Source: Bacteroidales bacterium (GTDB taxonomy: Bacteria; Bacteroidota; Bacteroidia; Bacteroidales; F082). Taken from it: 64,000 nucleotides of DNA. The stretch spans positions 1 to 64,000 of the forward strand of contig JAUYGX010000023.1 in the NCBI GenBank assembly GCA_030690365.1. The letters run 5' to 3'. Position numbers and translations under genes: made by a program. Below are positions 1 through 8,592 of the stretch, in pieces. The notes under the pieces were generated by a model, which saw only the letters and a program-made list of their open reading frames with translations, had not been told where the DNA came from and did no database searches. Position 1 is the stretch's first letter; every line of letters begins with the position of its first letter.

Positions 1-31
1 CAGCTTACGGGCCATAAATGAATATTTATTA

Positions 32-310
32 TTAACTGCGTGAAGTAACTTCCACCAAATGGTAGCCAAATTGTGTTTTTACCGGACCTTGAACAGTATT
101 TACCGGGGCACTAAAAACAACAGCGTCAAATTCTTTTACCATCATCCCGGGTGAAAAACTTCCCAGGTCACCACCATTACGTCCTGATGGGCAGCTGGAA
201 TATTTTTTTGCGACTTCGGCAAAATCTGATCCATTTTCGATTTGAGATTTCAACTCCAAACATTTTTCTTCGGTCGACACCAAGATGTGTCGTGCACTGG
301 CTTTAGGCAT
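32..310 (-). CDS. Parvulin-type (PpiC) peptidyl-prolyl isomerase, small single-domain
   Basis: 92-aa ORF with parvulin motifs: ARHILVSTEEKC, SSCPSGRNGGDLGSFSPGMMVKEFDAVVF, VKTQFGYHLVEV. Confidence 0.9.
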   Translation of the reverse strand: MPKASARHILVSTEEKCLELKSQIENGSDFAEVAKKYSSCPSGRNGGDLGSFSPGMMVKEFDAVVFSAPVNTVQGPVKTQFGYHLVEVTSRS

Positions 311-406
311 AGTTTTTTATTTAATAATTTGATCTGCAAAAATACGGAAAAACAACAAACAAATGTATTTTATGTATTTCAACTGTCACCATCCAAATCA
401 ATTCCA

Positions 407-414
407 TATTTTTG
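407..414 (+). promoter_or_regulatory. Bacteroidota-type -7 element TATTTTTG upstream of the dipeptidase gene
   Basis: Matches TAnnTTTG; it overlaps the ORF-track start at 412, favouring the ATG at 433. Confidence 0.45.
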
Positions 415-432
415 CCTGAGAAACCTCATTCA

Positions 433-1896
433 ATGAAAAATCCCATCTTAAATCTGGAACCGGCATCGGTCTGGTACTATTTTAACGACATATTAAATAT
501 TCCGCGACCCTCGAAAAAGGAAGAAAAAATCAGGGCTTATCTGCTTGATTTTGGTCAGAAGTATCAACTTGAAACGCTTCAGGATGAAACAGGTAATATC
601 CTCATTCGCAAACCGGCTACGCCAGGTATGGAAAACCGAAAATGGGTGGTTTTACAAAGTCATATCGACATGGTTTGTGAAAAAAACAGCGACAAAGTAC
701 ACGACTTCGACAACGATCCCATTGAAGCCCACATCGAAGGAAACTGGGTAAAGGCAAACGGTACAACTTTGGGTGCCGACGATGGCATCGGCATTGCAGC
801 CCAACTGGCAGTGTTGGCTTCCAATGAAATAGAGCATGGGCCGCTGGAATGTCTTTTTACAGTGGATGAAGAAACCGGTTTAACAGGTGCTTTTGGCCTG
901 CAATCCGGATTTTTGAAAAGCTCCATCCTGCTCAACCTCGATTCTGAAGATGAAGGCCAGCTTTTTATCGGTTGTGCCGGAGGACAGGATACCCTGGCCT
1001 GGCTGCCCTATGACTACGAGCCGGAACCCGAAAACGCCACCGCCTTTAAAATAATGGTTTCCGGATTAACCGGAGGTCATTCGGGAGATGACATCAATAA
1101 AGGACGAGGCAACGCCAACAAAATCCTGAACAGATTTCTGTGGGAAAACCTGATGCAGTTTGATCTGAAACTGAGTGAATTTGATGGAGGTAACCTTCGG
1201 AATGCCATTGCACGTGAAGCCTTTGCTGTTGTGGTGATACCGGAAGAAAAAAACACAGAATTCACTCAAAAATTAACCGAATTTAAAAATACCGTCAAAG
1301 CTGAGTTTTCGGTTACCGAACCCGGATTGGATATCCAAATTCATGAAGTGGACGTTCCTGAAAAAGTGATTGACGATGAATCGTTTTTCTACCTTACCAA
1401 TGCCATTTATGGCTGTCCTCACGGCGTACTGGCCATGTCGCCCAGCCTGGAGAATTTTGTTGAAACCTCCACCAACCTGGCTTCGGTTAAATTTCAGGAT
1501 GGGGAGATCCAAATCACCACAAGTCAACGCAGTTCGGTGGAGTCGGAAAAAATGGATGCCACCAACATGGTAACGGCCGTATTTAAAATGGCAGGCGCCC
1601 GCATTAAAACCTCCGAAGGTTATCCTGGTTGGAAACCAAACCCGGATTCGCCCATTGTGGCCTTGTCGGCAAAATCGTACAAAAAATTGTTTAACACCGA
1701 ACCCGAAGTGCTGGCTATCCACGCCGGTCTCGAATGTGGTTTGATTGGAGATAAATACCCTCAAATGGATATGATTTCGTTTGGTCCCACCATCAAAGGG
1801 GCACATTCACCCGACGAACGACTTGATATTGAAAGTACTGTGAAATTTTGGAATCTATTGATTGAGGTGTTAATAAACATTCCGGTTCAAAAATAA
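433..1896 (+). CDS. pepD: Aminoacyl-histidine dipeptidase (PepD-like, M20 family)
   Basis: VVLQSHIDMVCEKN, TLGADDGIGIAAQLAVL, FTVDEETGLTGAFGL metal-binding motifs; ATG at 433 chosen over 412. Confidence 0.9.
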   Translation: MKNPILNLEPASVWYYFNDILNIPRPSKKEEKIRAYLLDFGQKYQLETLQDETGNILIRKPATPGMENRKWVVLQSHIDMVCEKNSDKVHDFDNDPIEAHIEGNWVKANGTTLGADDGIGIAAQLAVLASNEIEHGPLECLFTVDEETGLTGAFGLQSGFLKSSILLNLDSEDEGQLFIGCAGGQDTLAWLPYDYEPEPENATAFKIMVSGLTGGHSGDDINKGRGNANKILNRFLWENLMQFDLKLSEFDGGNLRNAIAREAFAVVVIPEEKNTEFTQKLTEFKNTVKAEFSVTEPGLDIQIHEVDVPEKVIDDESFFYLTNAIYGCPHGVLAMSPSLENFVETSTNLASVKFQDGEIQITTSQRSSVESEKMDATNMVTAVFKMAGARIKTSEGYPGWKPNPDSPIVALSAKSYKKLFNTEPEVLAIHAGLECGLIGDKYPQMDMISFGPTIKGAHSPDERLDIESTVKFWNLLIEVLINIPVQK

Positions 1897-2022
1897 AAAG
1901 AGGTTTAAAGATATTCAATGAAAATAAAAATCAATTCATAGGTAAAAACACCGCTATTGATTATTAAAATGAAATTGGATACCTTTGACCTCGTTTACTA
2001 ATCGGCTAAACTATCTGTCAGC

Positions 2023-2307
2023 ATGGAAATACATATTCGATTTTTTAAACCTATCCTCATTGCCATTGCAGTTGGAATTTGGGTTATTGTTTTTCAAAAT
2101 GCGGGAATTATCCCACAGGCTTTTCCTCAACGAATGGTAGCTGATACAGCGATTCTGGTTACTGGTGAGGTGGACGTGCTCAACACAGTATTTATCAAAG
2201 GATCAGTAGATGCCAACATCGAAAGCATCAATGGCTACTCAAAATTTTACAAAGATCCGCGCACCGGAGAATATTATGTGATTCCGGTAACTGATCCTTA
2301 CCAATAA
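2023..2307 (+). CDS. Hypothetical small protein with N-terminal hydrophobic segment
   Basis: 94-aa ORF, N-terminal TM/signal (FFKPILIAIAVGIWVIVF), preceded by TACCTTTG at 1980. Confidence 0.6.
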   Translation: MEIHIRFFKPILIAIAVGIWVIVFQNAGIIPQAFPQRMVADTAILVTGEVDVLNTVFIKGSVDANIESINGYSKFYKDPRTGEYYVIPVTDPYQ

Positions 2308-2416
2308 ATGCTGGTACGCGATCAACAAGAAACCAACCGCACGCTTATTTTTAAACATTTCCCATTTATCTCTTTAGTAGTATCCATACGGATAGGTGAA
2401 TTCAATTAGATTTCGC

Positions 2417-2424
2417 TACATTTG
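2417..2424 (+). promoter_or_regulatory. -7 element TACATTTG upstream of the TPR regulator
   Basis: Matches TAnnTTTG; overlaps the ATG at 2422, favouring the start at 2449. Confidence 0.4.
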
Positions 2425-2448
2425 CCTCTTTGTAAGCAAGAAAAAACA

Positions 2449-4242
2449 ATGTGTCGAAAGGGTCGAAAGATTTTATTACTGCTTATTTCAATGATGTGTT
2501 CAGATATTGTTACCTGGGCGCAGGATTCTACTTTAGCTGAATTAAACACCCAATTAGCACGGGTAACCGATAGTTTACAAAAGGTTTACCTGCTGAATCA
2601 AATGGCCAACGAACTTAAGCTCACCGATATTGATAAGGCGTTGTATTTCAACAAAAAAGCATTGAAACTGGCCAATCAGGTTAAATCGCCCGATGCCTGT
2701 GGGGTAACCAACGAATTGATGGGTGAATTATTTGATATAAAAAATAATATTCAGCCATCCATCAATTATTATTTGATTAGTGCCAAGATTTTTGAAGGTC
2801 GAAACCAGCCCGACAAGCTCAGTTCCATTTACGGAAAATTGGGCATGCTTTATTACCGAAACAACTACGATCTGGAACAAACACTCGAATATTTCAGGAA
2901 ATCACTGGATTTTGCTATCTTGAGTAAAGATAAAGAGCTGATTGGCGAAGCCTATAACCGCATTGGAAGTATTTTTTTCGATCAGGGAAATCTGGAAGAA
3001 TCGTATCAGTATTTCGTGAAAGCACTCGACATATTTAAATCGGTGAACCATCAGGCCGGCATTGCAAAAGCACTAAATAACCTGGGAGAAATTCATCGGA
3101 TAAAAAATGAAAACAAAAAGGCCCTTGATTATTACGAAAAAAGTTTGACTATCAACCAGGAACTCGGATTATCCGACAGAGTTGCGACCAATTATCAAAA
3201 TATTGGCCTTATTTATAGTAAACAAGGTGATGTAAAAAAGTCGTTCGACTATTATGAGAAAAGTCTTGACATCTACAATCACACCAACAATGCCGAAGCA
3301 AAAATAAAACTACAAGTACTTATGGGCCGCGAATACCTGATTTCGGGAATGTTCGACCAGGCAAAAGAAACCCTGACCTCTGCCTACAAACAGGCCAGTG
3401 TAAAAAGTAAATGGATTCAAATCTGCAATGCGGCCGAGGGGCTTAGTGAAGTGTATGAGGCTACCGGACAACCGGCCAAAGCCTTGTTTTATTTTAAGAC
3501 GTATGCCCGGTATACCGACTCCATCAATTTGAAACAAAAATCAGATATGGCCATGGAGTTGCAATCCAGGTTTCTTAATAACATCAAAGACAAAGAGATA
3601 AAATTAAAAGACACAGAAATTTTACTTTTAAATAACGAAAAAGAAATAGACAACCTCAAGTTTAATTTGCTGATTATAAGCATAATTGCTATTGTCATTA
3701 TCACGGTAATTACCATTATGCGTACCAGTGGTAAAATAAAAAAAGAGAGATTGGTTCGTGAAAAAGATACGCTGCTGCACAAAACCCAGCAGGAATTGAT
3801 GCGTATTGAGTTGAAAAGCAAAGACAACGATTTGATGAACTTTGCGCTTCATCTGGTACAGAAAAATGAAGTGCTCAAGCAAATTAAAACCGAACTCAAA
3901 GGTATTTCATCCACCCATGACCAGGAAACCAATAAAAAGGTCAGGGATTTATCCATCCACATTCAACAAAACCTTCAAATACAACAAGAAATCGATGAGT
4001 TTCAGGCAAAAGTTGATCAAACCTATGATGACTTCTTTAAAAAATTAAAAAACAGGTTTCCATCGCTTACGAAAAATGAGGAACGTCTGTGTGCATTGCT
4101 GCGTCTCAACCTCAGCACCAAAGAAATTGCCACCTTAAACAGCACCTCTGTAAAGGCCGTAGAAATGAGCCGATACCGACTCAGGAAAAAATGTGAATTG
4201 GATAACAGTGAAGGTCTTCCTGAGTACTTGCGGAATATTTAA
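2449..4242 (+). CDS. TPR-repeat membrane protein with cytoplasmic coiled coil and C-terminal LuxR-like HTH
   Basis: Signal peptide, repeated TPR units (AYNRIGSIFFDQGNLEESYQYF, ALNNLGEIHRIKNENKKALDYYEKSL), TM FNLLIISIIAIVIITVITIM, C-terminal LTKNEERLCALLRLNLSTKEIATLNSTSVKAVEMSRYRLRKK. Confidence 0.8.
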   Translation: MCRKGRKILLLLISMMCSDIVTWAQDSTLAELNTQLARVTDSLQKVYLLNQMANELKLTDIDKALYFNKKALKLANQVKSPDACGVTNELMGELFDIKNNIQPSINYYLISAKIFEGRNQPDKLSSIYGKLGMLYYRNNYDLEQTLEYFRKSLDFAILSKDKELIGEAYNRIGSIFFDQGNLEESYQYFVKALDIFKSVNHQAGIAKALNNLGEIHRIKNENKKALDYYEKSLTINQELGLSDRVATNYQNIGLIYSKQGDVKKSFDYYEKSLDIYNHTNNAEAKIKLQVLMGREYLISGMFDQAKETLTSAYKQASVKSKWIQICNAAEGLSEVYEATGQPAKALFYFKTYARYTDSINLKQKSDMAMELQSRFLNNIKDKEIKLKDTEILLLNNEKEIDNLKFNLLIISIIAIVIITVITIMRTSGKIKKERLVREKDTLLHKTQQELMRIELKSKDNDLMNFALHLVQKNEVLKQIKTELKGISSTHDQETNKKVRDLSIHIQQNLQIQQEIDEFQAKVDQTYDDFFKKLKNRFPSLTKNEERLCALLRLNLSTKEIATLNSTSVKAVEMSRYRLRKKCELDNSEGLPEYLRNI

Positions 4243-4398
4243 ATCTCCATTTGTAGATGCGCCTGATTACATATCACTCTGATTACATGTTTTTTAATTT
4301 TATTGATGTAGTAGTGTGCTTATTTATATAAATTACCAATAATCGTATTGTAGAAGCCATGTAGAAAAGACAAATCAGAAAAGACAAAGTTATTACCC

Positions 4399-4406
4399 TA
4401 TTTTTG
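4399..4406 (+). promoter_or_regulatory. -7 element TATTTTTG upstream of the ECF sigma gene
   Basis: TAnnTTTG match 32 nt before the ATG. Confidence 0.4.
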
Positions 4407-4437
4407 GCCAAAATTATTTAAAATTTGAGACAATCAA

Positions 4438-5028
4438 ATGGTAATAACTGAAACACCCCTGGATTTTGGCCTGATAGAAAGATGCCTTAAAAAAGACCGC
4501 AAGGCTCAGTACGAGTTTTACGAAAAATACGCACCTAAACTATATGGCATTTGTTTGAGATATGCAAAAACCGTCATCGATGCCGAAGATATTCTACAGG
4601 ATGGGTTTATCAAGGTATTTCGCTATTTGGGTGATTACCGCGGCGAAGGTTCTTTTGAAGGGTGGTTAAGAAAGATTATGGTGACTACAGCCATGAACTA
4701 TTACAAGAAGAAAAACCTGGTGAGCAAAGACGTTGAACCCGAAACCATCCGCATTCCGGTACACAACGACCATGAGATTGTATCGGCCATGTCGCACCAG
4801 GAATTACTGCGCTTTATTTTTGAATTGCCCGACGGATACAGAACGGTTTTTAACCTCAACACCATCGAAGGATACTCGCATAAAGAAATCGGTGAGATGA
4901 TGCATATCTCGGTAAACACCTCCAAATCGCAACTTTCAAGGGCAAAAAGTTCACTCAGGAAGCGAATTGATCTTCTGTTTAAACAAGAGGAATCAATGAT
5001 GCAATTTCAAACAGCTACCTGCTATTAA
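4438..5028 (+). CDS. RNA polymerase ECF-type sigma-70 factor
   Basis: Region 2 (YEKYAPKLYGICLRYAKTVIDAEDILQDGFIKVFRYLGDYRGEGSFEGWLRKI) and region 4 (LPDGYRTVFNLNTIEGYSHKEIGEMMHISVNTSKSQLSRAKSSLRKRI). Confidence 0.92.
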   Translation: MVITETPLDFGLIERCLKKDRKAQYEFYEKYAPKLYGICLRYAKTVIDAEDILQDGFIKVFRYLGDYRGEGSFEGWLRKIMVTTAMNYYKKKNLVSKDVEPETIRIPVHNDHEIVSAMSHQELLRFIFELPDGYRTVFNLNTIEGYSHKEIGEMMHISVNTSKSQLSRAKSSLRKRIDLLFKQEESMMQFQTATCY

Positions 5029-5138
5029 TAGATAAAAGCATTAAAAAACCAATACTACAATAATTGCCAGACTACCCGAAATCAATTAAAGGAAGAAGAT
5101 CTGTGAGTAAACTATATCTTTCAGCCAAACTATATCAA

Positions 5139-5171
5139 AAATCCGGGTAACCAATGGCCCGGATTTTTTTT
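5139..5171 (+). terminator. Rho-independent terminator
   Basis: ATCCGGG...CCCGGAT followed by a T-run, between the sigma and MFS genes. Confidence 0.75.
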
Positions 5172-5290
5172 ATTGGGAAAATAAGTACAAAATCCGCCAT
5201 GGACAAGCTTCTGTAACCAAAGAATTTTATCTTTGTTTATCTTTTAAATTAAATTGTTTGCTCAATCAAAAAGCACCAAAACCAAATCAA

Positions 5291-6553
5291 ATGAACCAAA
5301 ACCAGAAAAAAGGAAGCGGGCTATCCATTGCCATTATTGGCTTGTTATTTTTTATTTTCGGATTTGTAACCTGGCTTAACGGCATCCTTATCCCCTACTT
5401 AAAAATTGCCTGTGAACTCACAAATTTTCAGGCTATGTTTGTGGCTTTTGCCTTTTATATCTCCTATACGGTGATGGCACTTCCTTCTGCATGGGTGTTG
5501 AAAAAAACAGGTTTTAAAAATGGTATGATGGTAGGGTTATTGGTGATGGCTGTAGGAACCATTCTTTTTATTCCGGCAGCTTATACCAGGTTGTACGGCC
5601 TCTTTTTATTGGGCTTGTTTATCATGGGTACTGGTTTGGCGGTGTTGCAAACGGCCTCCAATCCATACATTATCATTATCGGCCCCGTCGAATCGGCTGC
5701 CAAACGCATCAGCATTATGGGAATTGCCAACAAAGTTGCCGGCATGCTGGCACCGCTAATACTGGCTTACTTTATCCTCAACGATGGCGATGAATTTGTG
5801 GCCAGCCTCTCTGGACTGGATGAAACAGCAAAAAATCTGCAACTTGACATCCTCTCACAGCGTGTGATCATGCCCTATTTGGTGATGACAGTCGTTTTGG
5901 TGCTTTTAGGCATAGGCATCCGTTTTTCACCCCTTCCCGAAATTGAAAACGAACAAGAAGAAGTTATTGAATCAGATACAAAAACCAAAACCAACATTTT
6001 TCAGTTTCCCAACCTGGTTCTGGGAGTTCTGGCTTTGTTCCTGTATGTTGGTGTAGAAGTAATTGCCGGGGATACAATCATTCGCTATGGTATGTCGCTG
6101 GGTTTCCCCATCGATCAGGCTAAGATGTTTACTTCATTTACCCTTGCCGGGATGATTATTGGTTACCTGCTGGGGATTGCTTTGATTCCAAAATATGTCA
6201 GCCAGCAAAAAGCACTGGCTGTGTCTGCGGTTTTGGGGATCATTTTGAGTCTGAGTGTTTTATTCGGTTCTCCCCTGATTTCAGTCACCTCAGTGGCTTT
6301 GCTTGGATTGGCCAATGCGCTGGTATGGCCTGCCATCTGGCCCCTGGCCATTCATGGCTTGGGCAAGTTTATCAAAACCGGGTCGGCCATGTTGATTATG
6401 GCCATTGCCGGTGGTGCCATGCTTCCTTTACTTTGGGGACAATTATCGGATATGTTTTCTCCGCAACAAGCCTATTGGGTGCTTATTCCATGCTATTTGG
6501 TCATTTACCTTTATGCCATTAGGTGGCACAAAATGACCTCCTGGAGACGATAA
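5291..6553 (+). CDS. Sugar MFS transporter (FucP/GluP-like)
   Basis: Multi-TM protein; FFIFGFVTWLNGILIPYLKIACELTNFQAMFVAFAFYISYTVMALPSAWVLKKTGFKNGM and LQTASNPYI are typical of the family; ATG at 5291 preferred over TTG at 5258. Confidence 0.88.
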   Translation: MNQNQKKGSGLSIAIIGLLFFIFGFVTWLNGILIPYLKIACELTNFQAMFVAFAFYISYTVMALPSAWVLKKTGFKNGMMVGLLVMAVGTILFIPAAYTRLYGLFLLGLFIMGTGLAVLQTASNPYIIIIGPVESAAKRISIMGIANKVAGMLAPLILAYFILNDGDEFVASLSGLDETAKNLQLDILSQRVIMPYLVMTVVLVLLGIGIRFSPLPEIENEQEEVIESDTKTKTNIFQFPNLVLGVLALFLYVGVEVIAGDTIIRYGMSLGFPIDQAKMFTSFTLAGMIIGYLLGIALIPKYVSQQKALAVSAVLGIILSLSVLFGSPLISVTSVALLGLANALVWPAIWPLAIHGLGKFIKTGSAMLIMAIAGGAMLPLLWGQLSDMFSPQQAYWVLIPCYLVIYLYAIRWHKMTSWRR

Positions 6554-6580
6554 ATATTGAAAATCTGAAATAACAATATC

Positions 6581-6787
6581 ATGAAAATGGTCAACACTTC
6601 CCTGCTTTCGTCTGACGAGTGCATGGGAATTCAAATCAATGGATTGATCCATTGCAACCGCATCAACTGTAAGTGGAAGGGCATCAGTGCCTGTTCGGGA
6701 ATCAACATTATCCTGACCGGACGAAACTCGAAAGGTTATCGCATCGGGCAAAATGGGTTGATTGAAAGCGACCGTACAACAGCCTGA
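6581..6787 (+). CDS. Hypothetical small Cys-containing protein
   Basis: 68-aa ORF 28 nt after the MFS stop, no recognised family; may be spurious. Confidence 0.3.
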   Translation: MKMVNTSLLSSDECMGIQINGLIHCNRINCKWKGISACSGINIILTGRNSKGYRIGQNGLIESDRTTA

Positions 6788-6911
6788 CAATCTGCCCGGG
6801 CGGCACTTTGGTGAAGCAAGTGAATGTAACAGTCTACGGGCTATGCCCGACCAACTTATTACTTCTGAAATAAAACAACCAACAATTCATTTCCTGATAA
6901 AAGAATAAGAC

Positions 6912-6919
6912 TATCTTTG
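6912..6919 (+). promoter_or_regulatory. -7 element TATCTTTG upstream of marR
   Basis: TAnnTTTG match 32 nt before the ATG. Confidence 0.4.
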
Positions 6920-6950
6920 CCCTCTTTTAGATGCATATACAACTAATTAA

Positions 6951-7412
6951 ATGAACTTTTCAGAAACTGATTATATTGGTAAATGGATAGGAATCAGTGC
7001 GCACAGAATGGGTAACCTCATTACCCGCATGCTTCATATCCATGGATTTGGACTCACCCACGAGCAGCTAATTTTGCTTAAAGTGATTTCATGCTTCGAA
7101 GGTATTAGTCAGAAAGACCTGGCAATCAAGCTCGACCGTGATAAAACATCCATCGCCCGTTCGATAGATACACTGGAGAAAAACCACAAGGTTGTCAGGA
7201 TTAATGTGGCTGGCGACAAGCGCGTTAACAACCTTTACCTCACGAAAGACGGACATCAGCTAATGGAAGATATTCACCCATTGTTTAACCAGTTAACCGC
7301 AGAACTTACCAAGGACTTTACCCATGAAGAAACCAAAGCTTTGCAATGCTCGCTTCAAAAAATAATACAAAATATTAACAACATAGAAATTCAGTTGCAT
7401 ACACAACAATAA
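6951..7412 (+). CDS. MarR-family transcriptional regulator
   Basis: HTH LTHEQLILLKVISCFEGISQKDLAIKLDRDKTSIARSIDTLEKNHKVVR with wing DKRVNNLYLTKDG; first gene of an efflux operon. Confidence 0.9.
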   Translation: MNFSETDYIGKWIGISAHRMGNLITRMLHIHGFGLTHEQLILLKVISCFEGISQKDLAIKLDRDKTSIARSIDTLEKNHKVVRINVAGDKRVNNLYLTKDGHQLMEDIHPLFNQLTAELTKDFTHEETKALQCSLQKIIQNINNIEIQLHTQQ

Positions 7413-7439
7413 TCAACAACAATTATATAAAATATCCCT

Positions 7440-8555
7440 ATGAACGCACGAAAATCCTGGATATTAGCCCTGATCGTCATACTGATTGGTGTGGTGGCTT
7501 TTATGTATATCAGCAGCTTAAAACAACCCCCTAAACAAGGCATCAAACCGGCAGTGGTCATTGCCCCCTATTTCACAGTAAAAAACGGCTCTATCCCACT
7601 CACCGTAACAGGTTCGGGCCAGGTAAGAGCAAAAAACAGGATCGATTTATATGCCGAAGTAAACGGGATGTTGCTTCCACAAAAAAATGACTTCCGCACC
7701 GGTATGGAGTTCAACAAGGGAGCAACGCTCATCAGCATCGACAACAGTGAACAAAGAGCTAATTTATATGCCCAGCGTAGCGAATATCAGAATCTGATTA
7801 CATCACTGATACCGGATATAAAACTTGAGTTCCCCGTTGAAACCGAAAAGTGGAAACAATATCTGAACAGCATTGAAATTGAAAAACCAATTCCGCAAGT
7901 TCCTGAAACCAACAGCGAAAAAGAAAAGTTTTTCATCACAGGACGAAAAATGTTCGCCTCCTATTATAACCTTAAAAACCTGGAGGCTCATTTCAACAAG
8001 TTTATTTTAAAGGCCCCATACCGGGGAGTGGTCACCGAGTCGCTGATCAATCCGGGAGGATTGGTTCGTTCAGGGCAAAAACTGGGAACCTTCAGCAACC
8101 CGGATCTTTTTGAAATCAACGTGGCCATTTCTGCGGCAGACGCAGGATTGCTTTCGGTGGGCAATACGGCAACACTCAACATGGCAGGTCAATCAGATGA
8201 GTGGCATGGAAAGGTGGTTCGCATCAACCCGGCGATAGATTTAAATACACAAACCATTTCAGTATATATCGAAAGTACCGATGCAGGGTTGCGCGAGGGC
8301 ATGTTCCCTACGGCTTCCATCAATTGTGGCAGTATCGATCAATCCATTGAAATTCCACGCAACCTGCTTATCGAAAATGAATGGGTTTATTTTATCGATC
8401 GCGACAGCACTTTGCAACGTGTCGACCTTAAACCTACCCGCTTTCAGGAAAAAACTGTCATTACCAACCTCTTAAAGGATAACACTAAAATACTGGCTAA
8501 AAATATTCCGGGATCGTTTATTGGCATGAAAGTACTTCCCCAAAAAGAGAAGTAA
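7440..8555 (+). CDS. RND efflux periplasmic adaptor (MFP) subunit
   Basis: N-terminal TM, TVTGSGQVRAKNRIDLYAEVNG, FILKAPYRGVVTESLINPGGLVRSGQKLGTFSN lipoyl-like halves; followed by RND and TolC genes. Confidence 0.88.
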   Translation: MNARKSWILALIVILIGVVAFMYISSLKQPPKQGIKPAVVIAPYFTVKNGSIPLTVTGSGQVRAKNRIDLYAEVNGMLLPQKNDFRTGMEFNKGATLISIDNSEQRANLYAQRSEYQNLITSLIPDIKLEFPVETEKWKQYLNSIEIEKPIPQVPETNSEKEKFFITGRKMFASYYNLKNLEAHFNKFILKAPYRGVVTESLINPGGLVRSGQKLGTFSNPDLFEINVAISAADAGLLSVGNTATLNMAGQSDEWHGKVVRINPAIDLNTQTISVYIESTDAGLREGMFPTASINCGSIDQSIEIPRNLLIENEWVYFIDRDSTLQRVDLKPTRFQEKTVITNLLKDNTKILAKNIPGSFIGMKVLPQKEK

Positions 8556-8592
8556 TCAGGCAAAATATTCCACTTAAATAAAAAAGAAACAG

